Shown here one piece after another: positions 19,879-28,978 of a stretch of 64,000 nucleotides of DNA. The stretch covers positions 8,742,001 through 8,806,000 of the forward strand of contig NZ_RJKE01000001.1 of NCBI RefSeq assembly GCF_003751225.1, in the 5' to 3' direction. A program made the position numbers and the translations under genes. Position 1 is the first letter of the stretch, and each line of letters starts with the position of its first letter. Under the pieces are notes generated by a model that did not search any database, was not told where the DNA came from, and worked only from the letters and a program-made list of their open reading frames with translations. This stretch comes from Actinocorallia herbida. Lineage in GTDB: Bacteria > Actinomycetota > Actinomycetes > Streptosporangiales > Streptosporangiaceae.

Positions 19879-19981
19879 AGTAAACCCATTTGAGGCATTC
19901 CTCCGGGGGTGTCGAACAAAGTCTGGAACGTCACCAGACATCCCTACGCCACCCGTCCGCCGGTCGTCCTGTCCGCCCGAT

Positions 19982-20395
19982 TCAGCCCACGAGGTCCGGA
20001 CGGCGGGTGTCGGTGCCGGGGACGGGCTCGGCCGGGTCGTCCCCGAGCAGGACGATCTTGTTGGCACCGTCCACGTGCACGACCGAGGGCTTGAAGGCGC
20101 GGGCGTCCGCGTCGGTCATCGCCGCGTAGCTGATGATGATCACGAGGTCGCCCGGGTGCACCAGGTGCGCCGCGGCGCCGTTGATGCCGATCACCCCGGT
20201 GCCGCGCGGCCCCTCGATGACATAGGTCTCCAGCCGGGCGCCGTTGGTGATGTCCACGATGTGCACCTGCTCGCCGGGCAGCAGGTCGGCGGCGTCCAGC
20301 AGATCGGCGTCGATCGTCACCGAGCCCACGTAGTGCAGGTCGGCCTGGGTGACGGTGGCGCGGTGGATCTTGGACTTGAACATGGTGCGGAACAT
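19982..20395 (-). CDS. panD: aspartate 1-decarboxylase
   Basis: A 137-residue proenzyme that makes beta-alanine for pantothenate. It self-cleaves between Gly24 and Ser25 (HYVGSVTID) to form the pyruvoyl cofactor. The chain has [24 protein letters not shown] and VIIISYA, all typical. Its start overlaps the panC stop (TGATG), so translation is coupled to panC. Confidence 0.97.
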   Translation of the reverse strand: MFRTMFKSKIHRATVTQADLHYVGSVTIDADLLDAADLLPGEQVHIVDITNGARLETYVIEGPRGTGVIGINGAAAHLVHPGDLVIIISYAAMTDADARAFKPSVVHVDGANKIVLLGDDPAEPVPGTDTRRPDLVG

Positions 20396-21234
20396 CAGAA
20401 CTCCAGGGGGAGGTTGTCGATCAGCCGGGTGGCGCCGACGCGTCCTGCGACGGCGAGTACAGCCGGACCTCGGTGTCCGGAGGCGACGGGGGTGAAGGTG
20501 GCCGGGTCGGCCAGCACGAGGTAGTCCAGGAGCAGCGGAGGGTCCTCCTTGGCGGCCGCCGCGAGAACGGGTTCCGCCGCGGCGAGCACCGACCCGGGAC
20601 CGCCCGCGACGGCGTCACGGCCCGCGAAGAGCGCCCGGGACAGGGCGAGGCCGGTCACCCGCTCCGCCGCCGACAGGAACCGGTTCCTGCTGGACAGGGC
20701 GAATCCGTCGGCCTCCCGGACCGTCGGCACCGCGACGATCTCCAGATCGAGGTTCAGGTCGGCCACCAGCCGCCGCACGATCGCGAGCTGCTGCGCGTCC
20801 TTCTGCCCGAAGAACGCCAGATCGGGCCGGACCATGCCGAAGAGCTTGGCCACGACCGTCGCCATCCCGTCGAAATGCCCGGGACGCGCCGCGCCCTCGA
20901 CGATCTCGCCCATCCGCCCGGTCCTCACCGAGACCTCGAGCGGCAGGGGGTAGACGTCGTCCACGGACGGCGCGAAGACGAGCTCGGCGCCCTCCTCGGC
21001 GCAGATCGCCGCGTCCGCCTCCAGGGTGCGCGGATAGCGGTCGAGATCCGCCTGCTCGCCGAACTGGAGCGGGTTCACGAAGACGCTCACCACGACATGG
21101 TCGGCGGCCTCCTTGGCCGCCCGGACCAGGGCGCGGTGCCCTGCGTGCAGCGCCCCCATCGTCGGGACGAGGGCGACCCGGCCGGGCAGCGCCCTGCGCG
21201 CCCGGCGGAGGTCGGCGACGGTGTGCACGATCAT
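20395..21234 (-). CDS. panC: pantothenate synthetase
   Basis: 279 residues. It joins pantoate and beta-alanine using ATP. The HIGH-type motif is [26 protein letters not shown] and [15 protein letters not shown] are family signatures, and the KMSKS-like loop is ALSSRN. The ATG at 21234 overlaps the upstream DUF2520 stop codon (ATGA) and fits the conserved N-terminus. panD is the next gene. Confidence 0.97.
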   Translation of the reverse strand: MIVHTVADLRRARRALPGRVALVPTMGALHAGHRALVRAAKEAADHVVVSVFVNPLQFGEQADLDRYPRTLEADAAICAEEGAELVFAPSVDDVYPLPLEVSVRTGRMGEIVEGAARPGHFDGMATVVAKLFGMVRPDLAFFGQKDAQQLAIVRRLVADLNLDLEIVAVPTVREADGFALSSRNRFLSAAERVTGLALSRALFAGRDAVAGGPGSVLAAAEPVLAAAAKEDPPLLLDYLVLADPATFTPVASGHRGPAVLAVAGRVGATRLIDNLPLEF

Positions 21235-22133
21235 CGGGGTCCTTCCGTTCGGCGGGGGTCCGACAGCGCGCCGAGCAGCCGCTCGGCGTCCTCCGGCTTG
21301 AGCAGTCCGGCGTCCAGGGCCAGGTCGGCCGTGCGCCGGGCGAGGGCCAGATAGGCGGCGATGGCGTCGGGCTCGGCCTTCGCCAGCGCGGCCACGTGAT
21401 CGGCGACCGTGCCCGCGTCCCCGCGCGCGACCGGCCCCGTCAGCCCCTGGCCGCCGAGGCGCAGGGCGTTGTCGAGGGCGGCGCCCAGCAGCGGGCCGAG
21501 CATCCTGCCGGGTTCGGCGACCCCCGCCTTGCCCAGCAGCCCGGACGCCTCCACGACCAGCGTGACCAGGTGGTTCGCGCCCGCGGCGAGGGCCGCGTGG
21601 TACAGGGTGCGGTTCTCCTCCTCGATCCACACGGGCTCGGCGCCCATCTCGAAGACCAGGGCCTCGGCGATCGGGCGGAGCGGCCCCGGAGCGGTGACGC
21701 CGAAGGAGATCCCGGCGAGGCGGGCCAGATCATCGGGGCGGCCGGTGAAGGTCATGACGGGGTGCAGCGCCAAGGGCAGCCCGCCCTCACGCGTCAAAGG
21801 GTCGAGGACGCCTGCGCCGTGCCGTCCGCTGGCGTGAGCGAACAACTTGCCTTGCACGGGAACTCCGGCGGCGACGATCCCCGCGGCGAGCCCGGCGAGC
21901 TCGTCGTCCGGGACGGTCAGCAGCACAAGGTCCGCGGCCCCGACGACCTCCTGGGGCGCGAGGAACGGCACCCCGGGCAGGATCGCTTCGGCGCGCGGGC
22001 GCGACGAGACCGCCGACGCGGCGGCGACGGGGTGCCCGGCACGCTGCAGAGCCGCGGCCAGCACGGTGCCGACACGGCCCGCGCCGACGACCCCGACCTT
22101 GAGCCTGCCGGGTCGCTGAGAAGGCATTTCCAT
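21231..22133 (-). CDS. Rossmann-like and DUF2520 domain protein (pantothenate-linked)
   Basis: About 300 residues. The NAD(P)-binding fold is LKVGVVGAGRVGTVLAAALQ. A C-terminal DUF2520 helical domain (ALAAGANHLVTLV...) resembles 6-phosphogluconate-dehydrogenase-like and ketopantoate-reductase-like proteins. The gene is commonly found directly before panC and a reductase role in pantoate formation has been suggested, but I know of no proof. It has two close ATG starts (22133 and 22127). It opens the panC-panD-nadB-nadC-coaX block. Confidence 0.85.
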   Translation of the reverse strand: MEMPSQRPGRLKVGVVGAGRVGTVLAAALQRAGHPVAAASAVSSRPRAEAILPGVPFLAPQEVVGAADLVLLTVPDDELAGLAAGIVAAGVPVQGKLFAHASGRHGAGVLDPLTREGGLPLALHPVMTFTGRPDDLARLAGISFGVTAPGPLRPIAEALVFEMGAEPVWIEEENRTLYHAALAAGANHLVTLVVEASGLLGKAGVAEPGRMLGPLLGAALDNALRLGGQGLTGPVARGDAGTVADHVAALAKAEPDAIAAYLALARRTADLALDAGLLKPEDAERLLGALSDPRRTEGPR

Positions 22134-22382
22134 GAACGTTCCAGTCCTCGCAAGGGGTACCGGACGGTTGCGACAGCCAAGGGTACCCAACCCCTGGAGC
22201 TGCTCTCCTGACACCCGCCCTGACCCGTGGTCACCAAAAGGTCGCTTCGGGGCCATAGCCGCCCGCGCCCACCAGGGGCGAAGGTGGTTTCTGCCACACC
22301 ACCATCACACACCGTGAAGGGAGGCGCCTAAGGAGGATCTCCCGGATGGATTCAGGGGTCCCGGCGACCGCCGGTCCGGTGC

Positions 22383-23519
22383 TCACCCGGTCAGGCCGTG
22401 GGCGGCGGTCGCCCTGGGTTCGGCCTCCGCGAACCCGTCGAGGCGCACCCCCCTGGATTGCATCAGCCAGCCGAACCCGCCGAGCCCTCCGGGATCGGTC
22501 AGTTCGGCGGACTCCCCGGCCCGCGTCAAGCTCCGCAGGTAGGCGCGGGGATCGGCCACCGCGAGCTCCCGCGGCGGCCGGGCGCCGGTCACGCCGAGAG
22601 CGCGCAGCGCCGCGCGCTGGGTGGTGCGGACCGTCACCAGGGGGAGTCTCGGGAAGGCCGTCGCGGGCACGCTCCCTGCCTCCGCGACGCCCCGCGAAGC
22701 GGCCTTCACGGCCGTCTCGCCGGTCGGCCTGGCGCCCGGCGAGACGGCCTGCTCCACCGCGGCCCGCACCGCGGCCTCGGCCGCCGAGTCGAGGGCGACA
22801 TGTGCGGTGATGTCGCAGGTGCCGTCCGGGACGGGCGCGACGGCGAGTCCGTCGCGGTACCCGGTCAAGGTGGGCCGCCGCGTCTCCGCGTCGTGGGCGT
22901 AGTCCGCGGCGACGGCGAGGCCCGCGTCCAGCCGGTCGACCAGCCCCGCCCAGGCGACGTCCCGGGTACGCCCGATCTCGGCGCGCTCCCCTTCGGGCCA
23001 CCGCGAGTCCGGCCACCACCGGACCAGCCACGCGAGGTCCGCCGGATCCGGTTCCCGGCCCGTCCCCTCGCGTCCCGAACCGTCGACGAGCACGAGCCGG
23101 GGCCCCTCCGGGGTGCGCACCGCGAGGTCGAGCGGCACGTTGTCGAGCCACTCGTTGGCGACCACGAGCCCGGTGATCCGCGCGGGCGGCTCGGTCGCCC
23201 AGACCAGGCCCGGCACCGTCCGCGACGGCCGGGGCGCCACCTCGACGGCGGTCGCCCGCACCCTCGCGCGCAGCTCTTCCGGCAAGGCGGCGAGCACCCC
23301 TTCGGCCAGCGCCCCGTCGCCCGCCCCCATGTCGACGAAGTCGAGCCGGGCGGGCCCGCCGAGTGCCGTGTCGACCGTCGCGAGAAGCCTCGCGACCGCC
23401 TCCGCGAACACCGGGGACACATGCACTGAAGTCCGGAAATGTCTTCTTGGACTCTGCGTCCGATAGAAGCCCTCGGGGCCGTAGAGAGCCCCCTCCATCG
23501 CTTCGCGCCACCCGATCAC
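22383..23519 (-). CDS. SAM-dependent methyltransferase of the MidA/NDUFAF7 (DUF185) family
   Basis: 378 residues. The N-terminal GALYGPEGFY and FRTSVHVSPVFAEAVA, then the SAM motif DFVDMGAGDGALAEGVL and NEWLDNVPLDLAV, identify the Methyltransf_28/DUF185 family. In human cells the homologue NDUFAF7 dimethylates an arginine of NDUFS2, the NuoD counterpart. A NuoD gene lies 2.5 kb away. The GTG at 23519 is chosen because family members begin with a WR-x-A motif right after the start. It is upstream of the DUF2520 gene on the same strand. Confidence 0.88.
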   Translation of the reverse strand: MIGWREAMEGALYGPEGFYRTQSPRRHFRTSVHVSPVFAEAVARLLATVDTALGGPARLDFVDMGAGDGALAEGVLAALPEELRARVRATAVEVAPRPSRTVPGLVWATEPPARITGLVVANEWLDNVPLDLAVRTPEGPRLVLVDGSGREGTGREPDPADLAWLVRWWPDSRWPEGERAEIGRTRDVAWAGLVDRLDAGLAVAADYAHDAETRRPTLTGYRDGLAVAPVPDGTCDITAHVALDSAAEAAVRAAVEQAVSPGARPTGETAVKAASRGVAEAGSVPATAFPRLPLVTVRTTQRAALRALGVTGARPPRELAVADPRAYLRSLTRAGESAELTDPGGLGGFGWLMQSRGVRLDGFAEAEPRATAAHGLTG

Positions 23520-23737
23520 GCCACAAGCGTGGCACACGCGTGTCGCCGGAGACCCGCCAGATTCCCGGACATAGCGACGCCAGAAGGTAAAGGGATGGTG
23601 ATCCTTGCCTCCTAATCGAGTAATCGTGCTCGAATTAGCGACCCACTACCGGCGAGTAGCTGAATAACTACTCCACGTGAGAGTTCGGGGCGGCATTGCT
23701 CCGATGCTTCGTCCACGTACCAGGAGGATCTCCTTCA

Positions 23738-23998
23738 ATGTCGCTCAAGAAAATCGCCGGCACCGGTCTGCTCGCCATCACCGCCTTCGGCGTGCTCGGC
23801 GGCGCCGGCCAGGCGTTCGCCAGCAACGGCGGTAACGACGGGCCGGAGAACAACAACAACACCGGCCTCCTCACGGGCATCCAGCTGATCGCCCCGATCT
23901 CGATCCCGATCAACCTCTGCGGCAACGGCATCGCGATCCTGGGCATCGCCAGCGGCTCCTGCACCGACAGCGGCGTCGTCGTCAAGAACGACTTCTAA
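23738..23998 (+). CDS. chaplin-like small secreted hydrophobic protein
   Basis: 86 residues. A signal peptide MSLKKIAGTGLLAITAFGVL ending near AFA-SN is followed by an Asn/Gly-rich stretch (NGGNDGPENNNN) and a hydrophobic core, ISIPINLCGNGIAILGIASG, ending in SCTDSG. The two cysteines and the Pro-Ile-Asn-Cys-Gly-Asn pattern resemble the chaplin domain of Streptomyces, which coats aerial hyphae and spores, but the domain is short. GGAGG precedes the start. The upstream region (23600-23690) is AT-rich with two inverted repeats (TAATCGAG/CTCGAATTA, GAGTAG/CTACTC) suited to a developmental regulator. Confidence 0.75.
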   Translation: MSLKKIAGTGLLAITAFGVLGGAGQAFASNGGNDGPENNNNTGLLTGIQLIAPISIPINLCGNGIAILGIASGSCTDSGVVVKNDF

Positions 23999-24008
23999 GT
24001 CGGTCCTT

Positions 24009-24045
24009 GAACGGCCGGCGGTCCCCACGGGACCGCCGGCCGTTC
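24009..24045 (+). terminator. strong terminator after the chaplin-like gene
   Basis: A perfect 17-base stem beginning GAACGGCCGGCGG with a 3-base loop, 11 bases after the stop codon. It also lies at the end of the converging PH-domain gene. Confidence 0.85.
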
Positions 24046-24050
24046 GCATC

Positions 24051-25373
24051 TCAGCGGGCCCACCGCTCCGGCCGCACCGCGAGGGCGCGCGCCCGGTCGG
24101 CCCGCGCGACCGCGTCGTCGGCCATCTCCCGCGCCCCGACCATGTCCCGGTCCACGGCCGCGACGTGCACCGGTCCGGGCGGCACATCGACGTGCACGGT
24201 CGCCCGGCCGAACAGCCGCTGCCACGGCGTCGCCGTCATCCGGACGGACTGCGCGCGCGCCAGCGCGACGACGTCCCACATCCGGCAGAACCTGCCCCGG
24301 CGCGTCACGAACACCTCGGCCGACGTGCCCGCCGCCGCGTGCGCCGACTCCCCCTCCACCAAGGTGATGCGCTCCAGCGCGACCCCCGGGAACACCTCCG
24401 CCACGAGAGCGAACGCCGCGTAAGTCGGCGCGACCGGCACCAGGGTCGACGACAGCGCCTGCCGATCCCCGCCGTAGCCCGCGACGGTCACCTCGACCCG
24501 CGCCCAGCCGAACGCCCGCCACATCAGCGGCTCCACCACCCGCACCGCCTGGATCCGGCCCGGCGGCACGGTCTGCGTGCGGGTCTCGAACAGGCCGTAG
24601 CGCAACCGCATCCCGTCGGGCGCGACCGCGATCGCGAACTCCGTGTAGAGCACCAGCGGGGCGATGACCCCGCGCAGCAGCCCGAGCAGGAGCGGCACCG
24701 CCACCGCGAGCACCGCGAGCTCATGAAAGACGATGCCGAACGCCACCAGCGCGAAGAACAGCGCGATCGCCGCGAGCACCGGCACCTTGAACATCAGCGA
24801 GGCGAACAGCACGCCGAGCGACACCCGTCCGATCGGCCGCTCCGGCGCCTCAGGGGTGTGCGCGGGCAGGCCCGCGGCGAGCGCCAGCAGTTCCGCGCGC
24901 AGCGCCCGCGCCTCCTGGTCGCCGAGATAGCGCAGCGTGATCTGCGCGGAGGTACCGCCCGCCAGCTCCAGATGCACCTCGGCGAGGCCGAGCACCCTGC
25001 CGACGAGCGGCTGCACCACATCGACGCCCTGCATCCGCGACAGCGGGATGCGCCGGATCCGGCTGCGCACGATGCCCGCGTCCACCACGAGGTCGTCGCC
25101 TTCGATCCAGTAGCGCAGCGCCCACCAGTGCCAGACCCCGACGGCCGCCGCGACCACCGCGACGGGCACCGACACCGCGACGAACACGATGATGCGCACG
25201 ATCGGGATGGTGACCGTCCCGTCGGTCGGCACGATGAGCAGCCACAGCCCGATGAGAACCAGATAGACGACGAAGATGGTGAGCGCCCGCAGCGGCGCGG
25301 TCGCCCAGTGCAGACGGCGCGCCCCGACCGTCGGCCAGGCCGGGCGCGGCGCCATCGCCAGATAGGGCGTCAC
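24051..25373 (-). CDS. membrane protein with repeated bacterial PH (bPH2/YdbT-like) domains
   Basis: About 440 residues with paired membrane helices near the N-terminus ([17 protein letters not shown]) and in the middle ([34 protein letters not shown]). Two or three cytoplasmic bPH2 domains carry the pattern [10 protein letters not shown]...[18 protein letters not shown]. It matches the YdbT/DUF304 family, whose function is poorly known. It starts with a GTG overlapping the previous gene's stop (GTGA), with an ATG at 25355 as alternative. The pair is a typical YdbS-YdbT couple. Confidence 0.82.
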   Translation of the reverse strand: MTPYLAMAPRPAWPTVGARRLHWATAPLRALTIFVVYLVLIGLWLLIVPTDGTVTIPIVRIIVFVAVSVPVAVVAAAVGVWHWWALRYWIEGDDLVVDAGIVRSRIRRIPLSRMQGVDVVQPLVGRVLGLAEVHLELAGGTSAQITLRYLGDQEARALRAELLALAAGLPAHTPEAPERPIGRVSLGVLFASLMFKVPVLAAIALFFALVAFGIVFHELAVLAVAVPLLLGLLRGVIAPLVLYTEFAIAVAPDGMRLRYGLFETRTQTVPPGRIQAVRVVEPLMWRAFGWARVEVTVAGYGGDRQALSSTLVPVAPTYAAFALVAEVFPGVALERITLVEGESAHAAAGTSAEVFVTRRGRFCRMWDVVALARAQSVRMTATPWQRLFGRATVHVDVPPGPVHVAAVDRDMVGAREMADDAVARADRARALAVRPERWAR

Positions 25374-25909
25374 AGACCCGACCCCTCGTCCCCGCGCCGG
25401 GCGAGCCTGTCGCGCAACTGGTCGGCCACCGCGGTCGGCAGGCCGGGGATGCGCGCGTCCGTGGTCGCCGCGGCGGTGTGCAGCCGGACCGTCGCGAGCC
25501 CGAGCACCTGCTCCAGCGGCCCCGACGTGACATCGACGAACTGCATCCGCCCGTAAGGCACGATGACGACACGGCGCCCGAAGACGCCGGACGTGACGAC
25601 GAGGTCGTCCGCGCGCTCCAGGAATCCCCACGCCTGGAACTCCTGCTCGGCGGCCACCCACGCGAGGACGAACCCGATGAGCACCGCGGCCGTCCACAGC
25701 AGCACTCCGGCCGCGCCCGCCGACCGGGAGACCACCAGCGCGCCCAGCGGACCGCCGAGGACCACCACCGCGAGTGCGGACAGCCGCCTGTGCCAGCGGT
25801 AGCGCGGCGACAACCGCCACCACTGCGCGCCCTGCGGCGGACCGAACGCCTCCTCACGGCTGCGCTGACGGTACGGTTCCGGCGGCATCATCTGCGGCTG
25901 CTCGTTCAT
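25370..25909 (-). CDS. PH domain membrane protein, YdbS-like
   Basis: 179 residues. A Gln/Pro-rich N-terminus is followed by two membrane helices (about 48-95, [18 protein letters not shown] and [19 protein letters not shown]) and one bPH2 domain ([29 protein letters not shown]). It is translationally coupled to the larger YdbT-like gene and divergent from nuoD. The start at 25909 excludes a long upstream extension that is antisense to nuoD. Confidence 0.82.
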   Translation of the reverse strand: MNEQPQMMPPEPYRQRSREEAFGPPQGAQWWRLSPRYRWHRRLSALAVVVLGGPLGALVVSRSAGAAGVLLWTAAVLIGFVLAWVAAEQEFQAWGFLERADDLVVTSGVFGRRVVIVPYGRMQFVDVTSGPLEQVLGLATVRLHTAAATTDARIPGLPTAVADQLRDRLARRGDEGSGL

Positions 25910-25993
25910 CGCGCCCCAGTCAACCCGAAACGCCGCTTCCGCGACACCGCCGCGGAGCGCCCGCCCGTCCCGGCTTCTGCGACCATGGCGTGC

Positions 25994-27139
25994 ATGGAGA
26001 CGCGCACAGTCGGGATCGGCGCCGGGGCCAAGGAGCTGGGCACCGAGGACATGATCCTCAACATCGGGCCGCAGCACCCGTCCACCCACGGCGTGCTCCG
26101 GCTGCGCCTCACCCTGGACGGCGAGCGCATCGCCGCGTGCGAGCCGATCCTCGGATACATGCACCGCGGCGCCGAGAAGCTGTTCGAGGTGCGCGACCTG
26201 CGCCAGATCATCATGCTGGCCAACCGGCACGACTGGCTGTCGGCCTTCTCCAACGAACTCGGCGTCGTGCTCGCCGCGGAGCGGATGCTGGGCATGGAGG
26301 TGCCGGAGCGGGCCGTCTGGGCGCGCACGCTCCTCGCCGAACTGAACAGGATCCTCAACCACCTCATGTTCCTCGGGTCCTACCCCCTGGAGGTCGGTGC
26401 GATCACCCCGATGTTCTACGCGTTCCGGGAACGAGAGGAGATCCAGCGCGTTCTGGAGGAGGTCTCCGGCGGCCGCATGCACTACATGTTCAACCGGGTG
26501 GGCGGCCTCAAGGAGGATCTGCCCTTCGGCTGGATCGAACGGACCCGTCAGGCCGTCGCGCTCGTCCGGTCCCGGATGGGCGACATCTCCGACCTCATCC
26601 TCGGCAACGAGATCTTCCGCGCGCGCACCCGCGGCATCGGCGTCCTGTCCCGCGAGCAGGTCCTCCAGTACGGGGTGAGCGGGCCGATCGCGCGGGCGTC
26701 CGGCGTCGACTTCGACCTGCGCCGCGACGAGCCCTACCTCGCCTACGGCGAACTCGACGTCCCCGTCGTCACCCGGACCGAAGGCGACTGCCTCGCGCGC
26801 TTCGAGTGCCTGCTCGACCAGACGCACGTGTCACTCGGCCTCGCCGACGCCTGCCTCGACCGGCTCGCGGAACTCCCGCCGGGACCGGTCAACCAGCGGC
26901 TCCCCAAGATCCTCAAGATCCCCTACGGCCACACCTACGCCTGGACCGAGAACCCACTCGGCCTCAACGGCTACTTCCTCGTCTCCCGCGGCGAGAAGAC
27001 GCCGTGGCGCCTGAAACTGCGCAGCGCGAGCTTCAACAACATCCACGTCCTCCCCGAACTCCTCGAGGGGCTCCTGGTCGCCGACATGATCGCCATCCTC
27101 GGCAGCATGTTCTTCGTCGTCGGCGACATCGACCGCTGA
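25994..27139 (+). CDS. orphan NADH-quinone oxidoreductase subunit D (NuoD-like)
   Basis: 381 residues of the NuoD/49-kDa family. It has [12 protein letters not shown]-like residues near 24-33 ([13 protein letters not shown]), [33 protein letters not shown] and a C-terminal VVGDIDR. No other nuo gene is present. Quinone-site His32 is conserved, but the tyrosine that contacts quinone in complex I (LDY in human NDUFS2) is Trp81 here (RHDWLSA). Arg58 in YMHRG corresponds to the arginine methylated by NDUFAF7. An alternative start is the ATG at 25985. It may be an accessory paralogue beside a complete nuo operon elsewhere. Confidence 0.85.
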   Translation: METRTVGIGAGAKELGTEDMILNIGPQHPSTHGVLRLRLTLDGERIAACEPILGYMHRGAEKLFEVRDLRQIIMLANRHDWLSAFSNELGVVLAAERMLGMEVPERAVWARTLLAELNRILNHLMFLGSYPLEVGAITPMFYAFREREEIQRVLEEVSGGRMHYMFNRVGGLKEDLPFGWIERTRQAVALVRSRMGDISDLILGNEIFRARTRGIGVLSREQVLQYGVSGPIARASGVDFDLRRDEPYLAYGELDVPVVTRTEGDCLARFECLLDQTHVSLGLADACLDRLAELPPGPVNQRLPKILKIPYGHTYAWTENPLGLNGYFLVSRGEKTPWRLKLRSASFNNIHVLPELLEGLLVADMIAILGSMFFVVGDIDR

Positions 27140-27197
27140 GCTGCGTGGTGGTCGCCCGCGCGGCCGCGGATCGCGACGTCGTCGGCGGCGTCGACCG

Positions 27198-27659
27198 CTA
27201 GCGCTTGTCGTCGTCCTTGTCCTCGGGGATGCGGCAGCACCACTCGAGGAACAGGCCCGCGCCCATGAGGACCAGGGCCGACAGCGCGGTCGCGGCGCTC
27301 ACATAGAAGTCGTGCCGCAGCGTCGGCTTGTCCAGATCCCCCGCGACATGCAGGACGAACCCCAAGAAGACGCCCGCCAGGACCGCCGCCGCGTGCGCGC
27401 TGGCCTTCCCCAGCACCGCGAGCCGCGCGACGCTCAGCGGATCGACCGGCCTGGCCGTCTCCGCCGCGGACTTGTGCAGGATCTTGTTCCGGGTGCCGAC
27501 CCCGGTGAACGCCTCACCGACCGCGAGCAGCAGGAACGTGGGGACCGCGGTCCACGGCAGCGGGGGAAGCTGACTGTAGAAACCGCGCAGCAGCGCCCAC
27601 ACCACGAGCGCCGGCACCAGGACCAGCGCGAGGAGCACCGAGGGGCGGGTCGCCTTCAC
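27198..27659 (-). CDS. DUF3180 membrane protein
   Basis: 153 residues with four predicted membrane segments (about 8-25, 35-52, 85-110, 118-140) and a charged tail (EDKDDDKR). It has the DUF3180 features LPPLPWTAVPTFLLLAVGE and ARLAVLGKASAHAAAVLAG. Function is unknown; the gene regularly follows folK in actinobacteria. Its GTG start overlaps the folK stop (GTGA). Confidence 0.85.
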   Translation of the reverse strand: MKATRPSVLLALVLVPALVVWALLRGFYSQLPPLPWTAVPTFLLLAVGEAFTGVGTRNKILHKSAAETARPVDPLSVARLAVLGKASAHAAAVLAGVFLGFVLHVAGDLDKPTLRHDFYVSAATALSALVLMGAGLFLEWCCRIPEDKDDDKR

Positions 27660-28207
27660 GAGGGGAGCTGGAGGGCCAGGTCGTCCCGAACCGTGACGAC
27701 TTGATCGGTCAGCCCCGCGACGAGATCGGCGACCCGGCCGTGCGGTTCGAGCACCGCCTCCGGGTCGAGCTCCAACCAGGGCGAAAGGACGAACGCCCGC
27801 TCGTGCGCGCGCGGGTGCGGCAGCATGAGCGCCGGATCCGCCGACGTGACGCCCTCGTACAGGACGATGTCGATGTCGAGGGTGCGCGGCCCCCAGCGGA
27901 CCACCCGCTCCCTGCGCATCGACTCCTCGATCGACAGGACCCGGTCCAGCAGCGTCATCGGCGCGAGCCTGGTCGAGGCGACCACCACGACGTTGAGGAA
28001 GTCGTCCTGCTCGACACCGCCCCAGGGGGCGGTCTCATAGACGCGCGAGATGGCCCGGACCGTCAGGCCCGGGGCATCGAACAGCGCGTCCACGGCCTCC
28101 TGGAGGTTGTCCAGCCGGTCGCCGAGGTTGCTGCCGAGCGAGAACACGACCCTGTGGTCGGAAAGCATGTGACCGCCGGTGAGGGTGCGGTCGTCTTCTG
28201 CGTTCAT
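27656..28207 (-). CDS. folK: 2-amino-4-hydroxy-6-hydroxymethyldihydropteridine pyrophosphokinase
   Basis: 183 residues. It transfers pyrophosphate from ATP to the pterin in folate synthesis. Signatures are SLGSNLGDRLDNLQEAVD, RVYETAPWG, FLNVVV, and RWGPRTLDIDIVLY followed by LPHPRAHERAFVL. The start at 28207 overlaps the folB stop (ATGA). Length is normal. Confidence 0.96.
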   Translation of the reverse strand: MNAEDDRTLTGGHMLSDHRVVFSLGSNLGDRLDNLQEAVDALFDAPGLTVRAISRVYETAPWGGVEQDDFLNVVVVASTRLAPMTLLDRVLSIEESMRRERVVRWGPRTLDIDIVLYEGVTSADPALMLPHPRAHERAFVLSPWLELDPEAVLEPHGRVADLVAGLTDQVVTVRDDLALQLPS

Positions 28208-28563
28208 CCGCGGCTCCTGAAGATCGTGACGGCGACGTCGGCGAACGGGTGGGGGATCGGCGCCGCGGGCTTGTGCACGGTGACCTCGGCGCTGCGTACC
28301 CGCTGATCGGCCAGGCACACCTCGGCGAGCCGCTCCGCGAGCGTCTCGATGAGATCGACCGGCTCCCCGGTGACCACTTCCACCAGGGCCGAAGCCAACT
28401 CCCCGTAATGGACCGTGAGCGTGACGTCGTCCTTCTCCGCCGCCGGACGCAGATCAAGGCTCAGGACGGCGTCCACGACGAACTCCTGCCCGAGCTCGCG
28501 CTCGGCCGGGAGGACCCCGTGGTGTCCCCGTGCGCGCAGTCCGCGCAGCTCAATCCGATCCAT
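28204..28563 (-). CDS. folB: dihydroneopterin aldolase
   Basis: 119 residues. It cleaves dihydroneopterin to the hydroxymethyl pterin used by FolK. Diagnostic parts are RIELRGLRARGHHGVLPAE, VHYGELASALVEVV, and the late lysine in VTVHKPAAPI. It overlaps the start of folK by four bases and the end of the NTF2-like gene by 14 bases. Confidence 0.96.
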   Translation of the reverse strand: MDRIELRGLRARGHHGVLPAERELGQEFVVDAVLSLDLRPAAEKDDVTLTVHYGELASALVEVVTGEPVDLIETLAERLAEVCLADQRVRSAEVTVHKPAAPIPHPFADVAVTIFRSRG

Positions 28564-28978
28564 CGTCGTCCGTTCCGTCGAGCACCGGTGAACCGTGGTT
28601 CACCCACAGGCGCCAACGCCCCTCTTCTCGTACGAACACCTTGGTGGACACGACGCTTCCCCCGGCGATGAATCCCTCGTCGTCCTCGTCGGCCGTGAGA
28701 ATGTTCTCCTCGCAGGTCAGGACCGCCTGATCACCGCGCACCTCGGTCCGCACATCGGTCAGCACGAACTGGATGTACGCGGTGTTGGCCATGATCAGCG
28801 CCCAGGAGCGCATGACCTCGTCCCGTCCCCGCAGCATGGTCCAGCCCGGGTGCACGCACGTCACCGTGTCGGCCCAGTCCCCATCGGCCCAGACCTCGTG
28901 CATGAGGTCAAGGTCCCCGTTCTCGAATGCCGTATAGAAGTTGGCATTGGCGGCCTCTACCGCGGCTGCTTCATCCAC
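28550..28978 (-). CDS. nuclear transport factor 2 / SnoaL-like protein
   Basis: 142 residues with an NTF2-like cone fold pattern: EAANANFYTAFENGDLDLMHEVWAD, then VTCVHPGWTMLRGRDEVMRSW and a C-terminal FVREEGRWRLWVNHGSP. The role is unknown; these folds bind small hydrophobic ligands or act as hydrolases or isomerases. It is embedded in the folate block, overlapping folP by eight bases and folB by 14, so it is co-translated and may act on a pterin or protect one. That role is inference from context. Confidence 0.82.
   Translation of the reverse strand: MDEAAAVEAANANFYTAFENGDLDLMHEVWADGDWADTVTCVHPGWTMLRGRDEVMRSWALIMANTAYIQFVLTDVRTEVRGDQAVLTCEENILTADEDDEGFIAGGSVVSTKVFVREEGRWRLWVNHGSPVLDGTDDDGSD

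Noticed and set aside
22346-22810. Plus-strand frame preceded by AAGGAGGATC near 22335
   Set aside because: Despite the good ribosome-binding-like sequence, the frame runs antisense through the methyltransferase and has a Pro/Arg-rich shadow composition.
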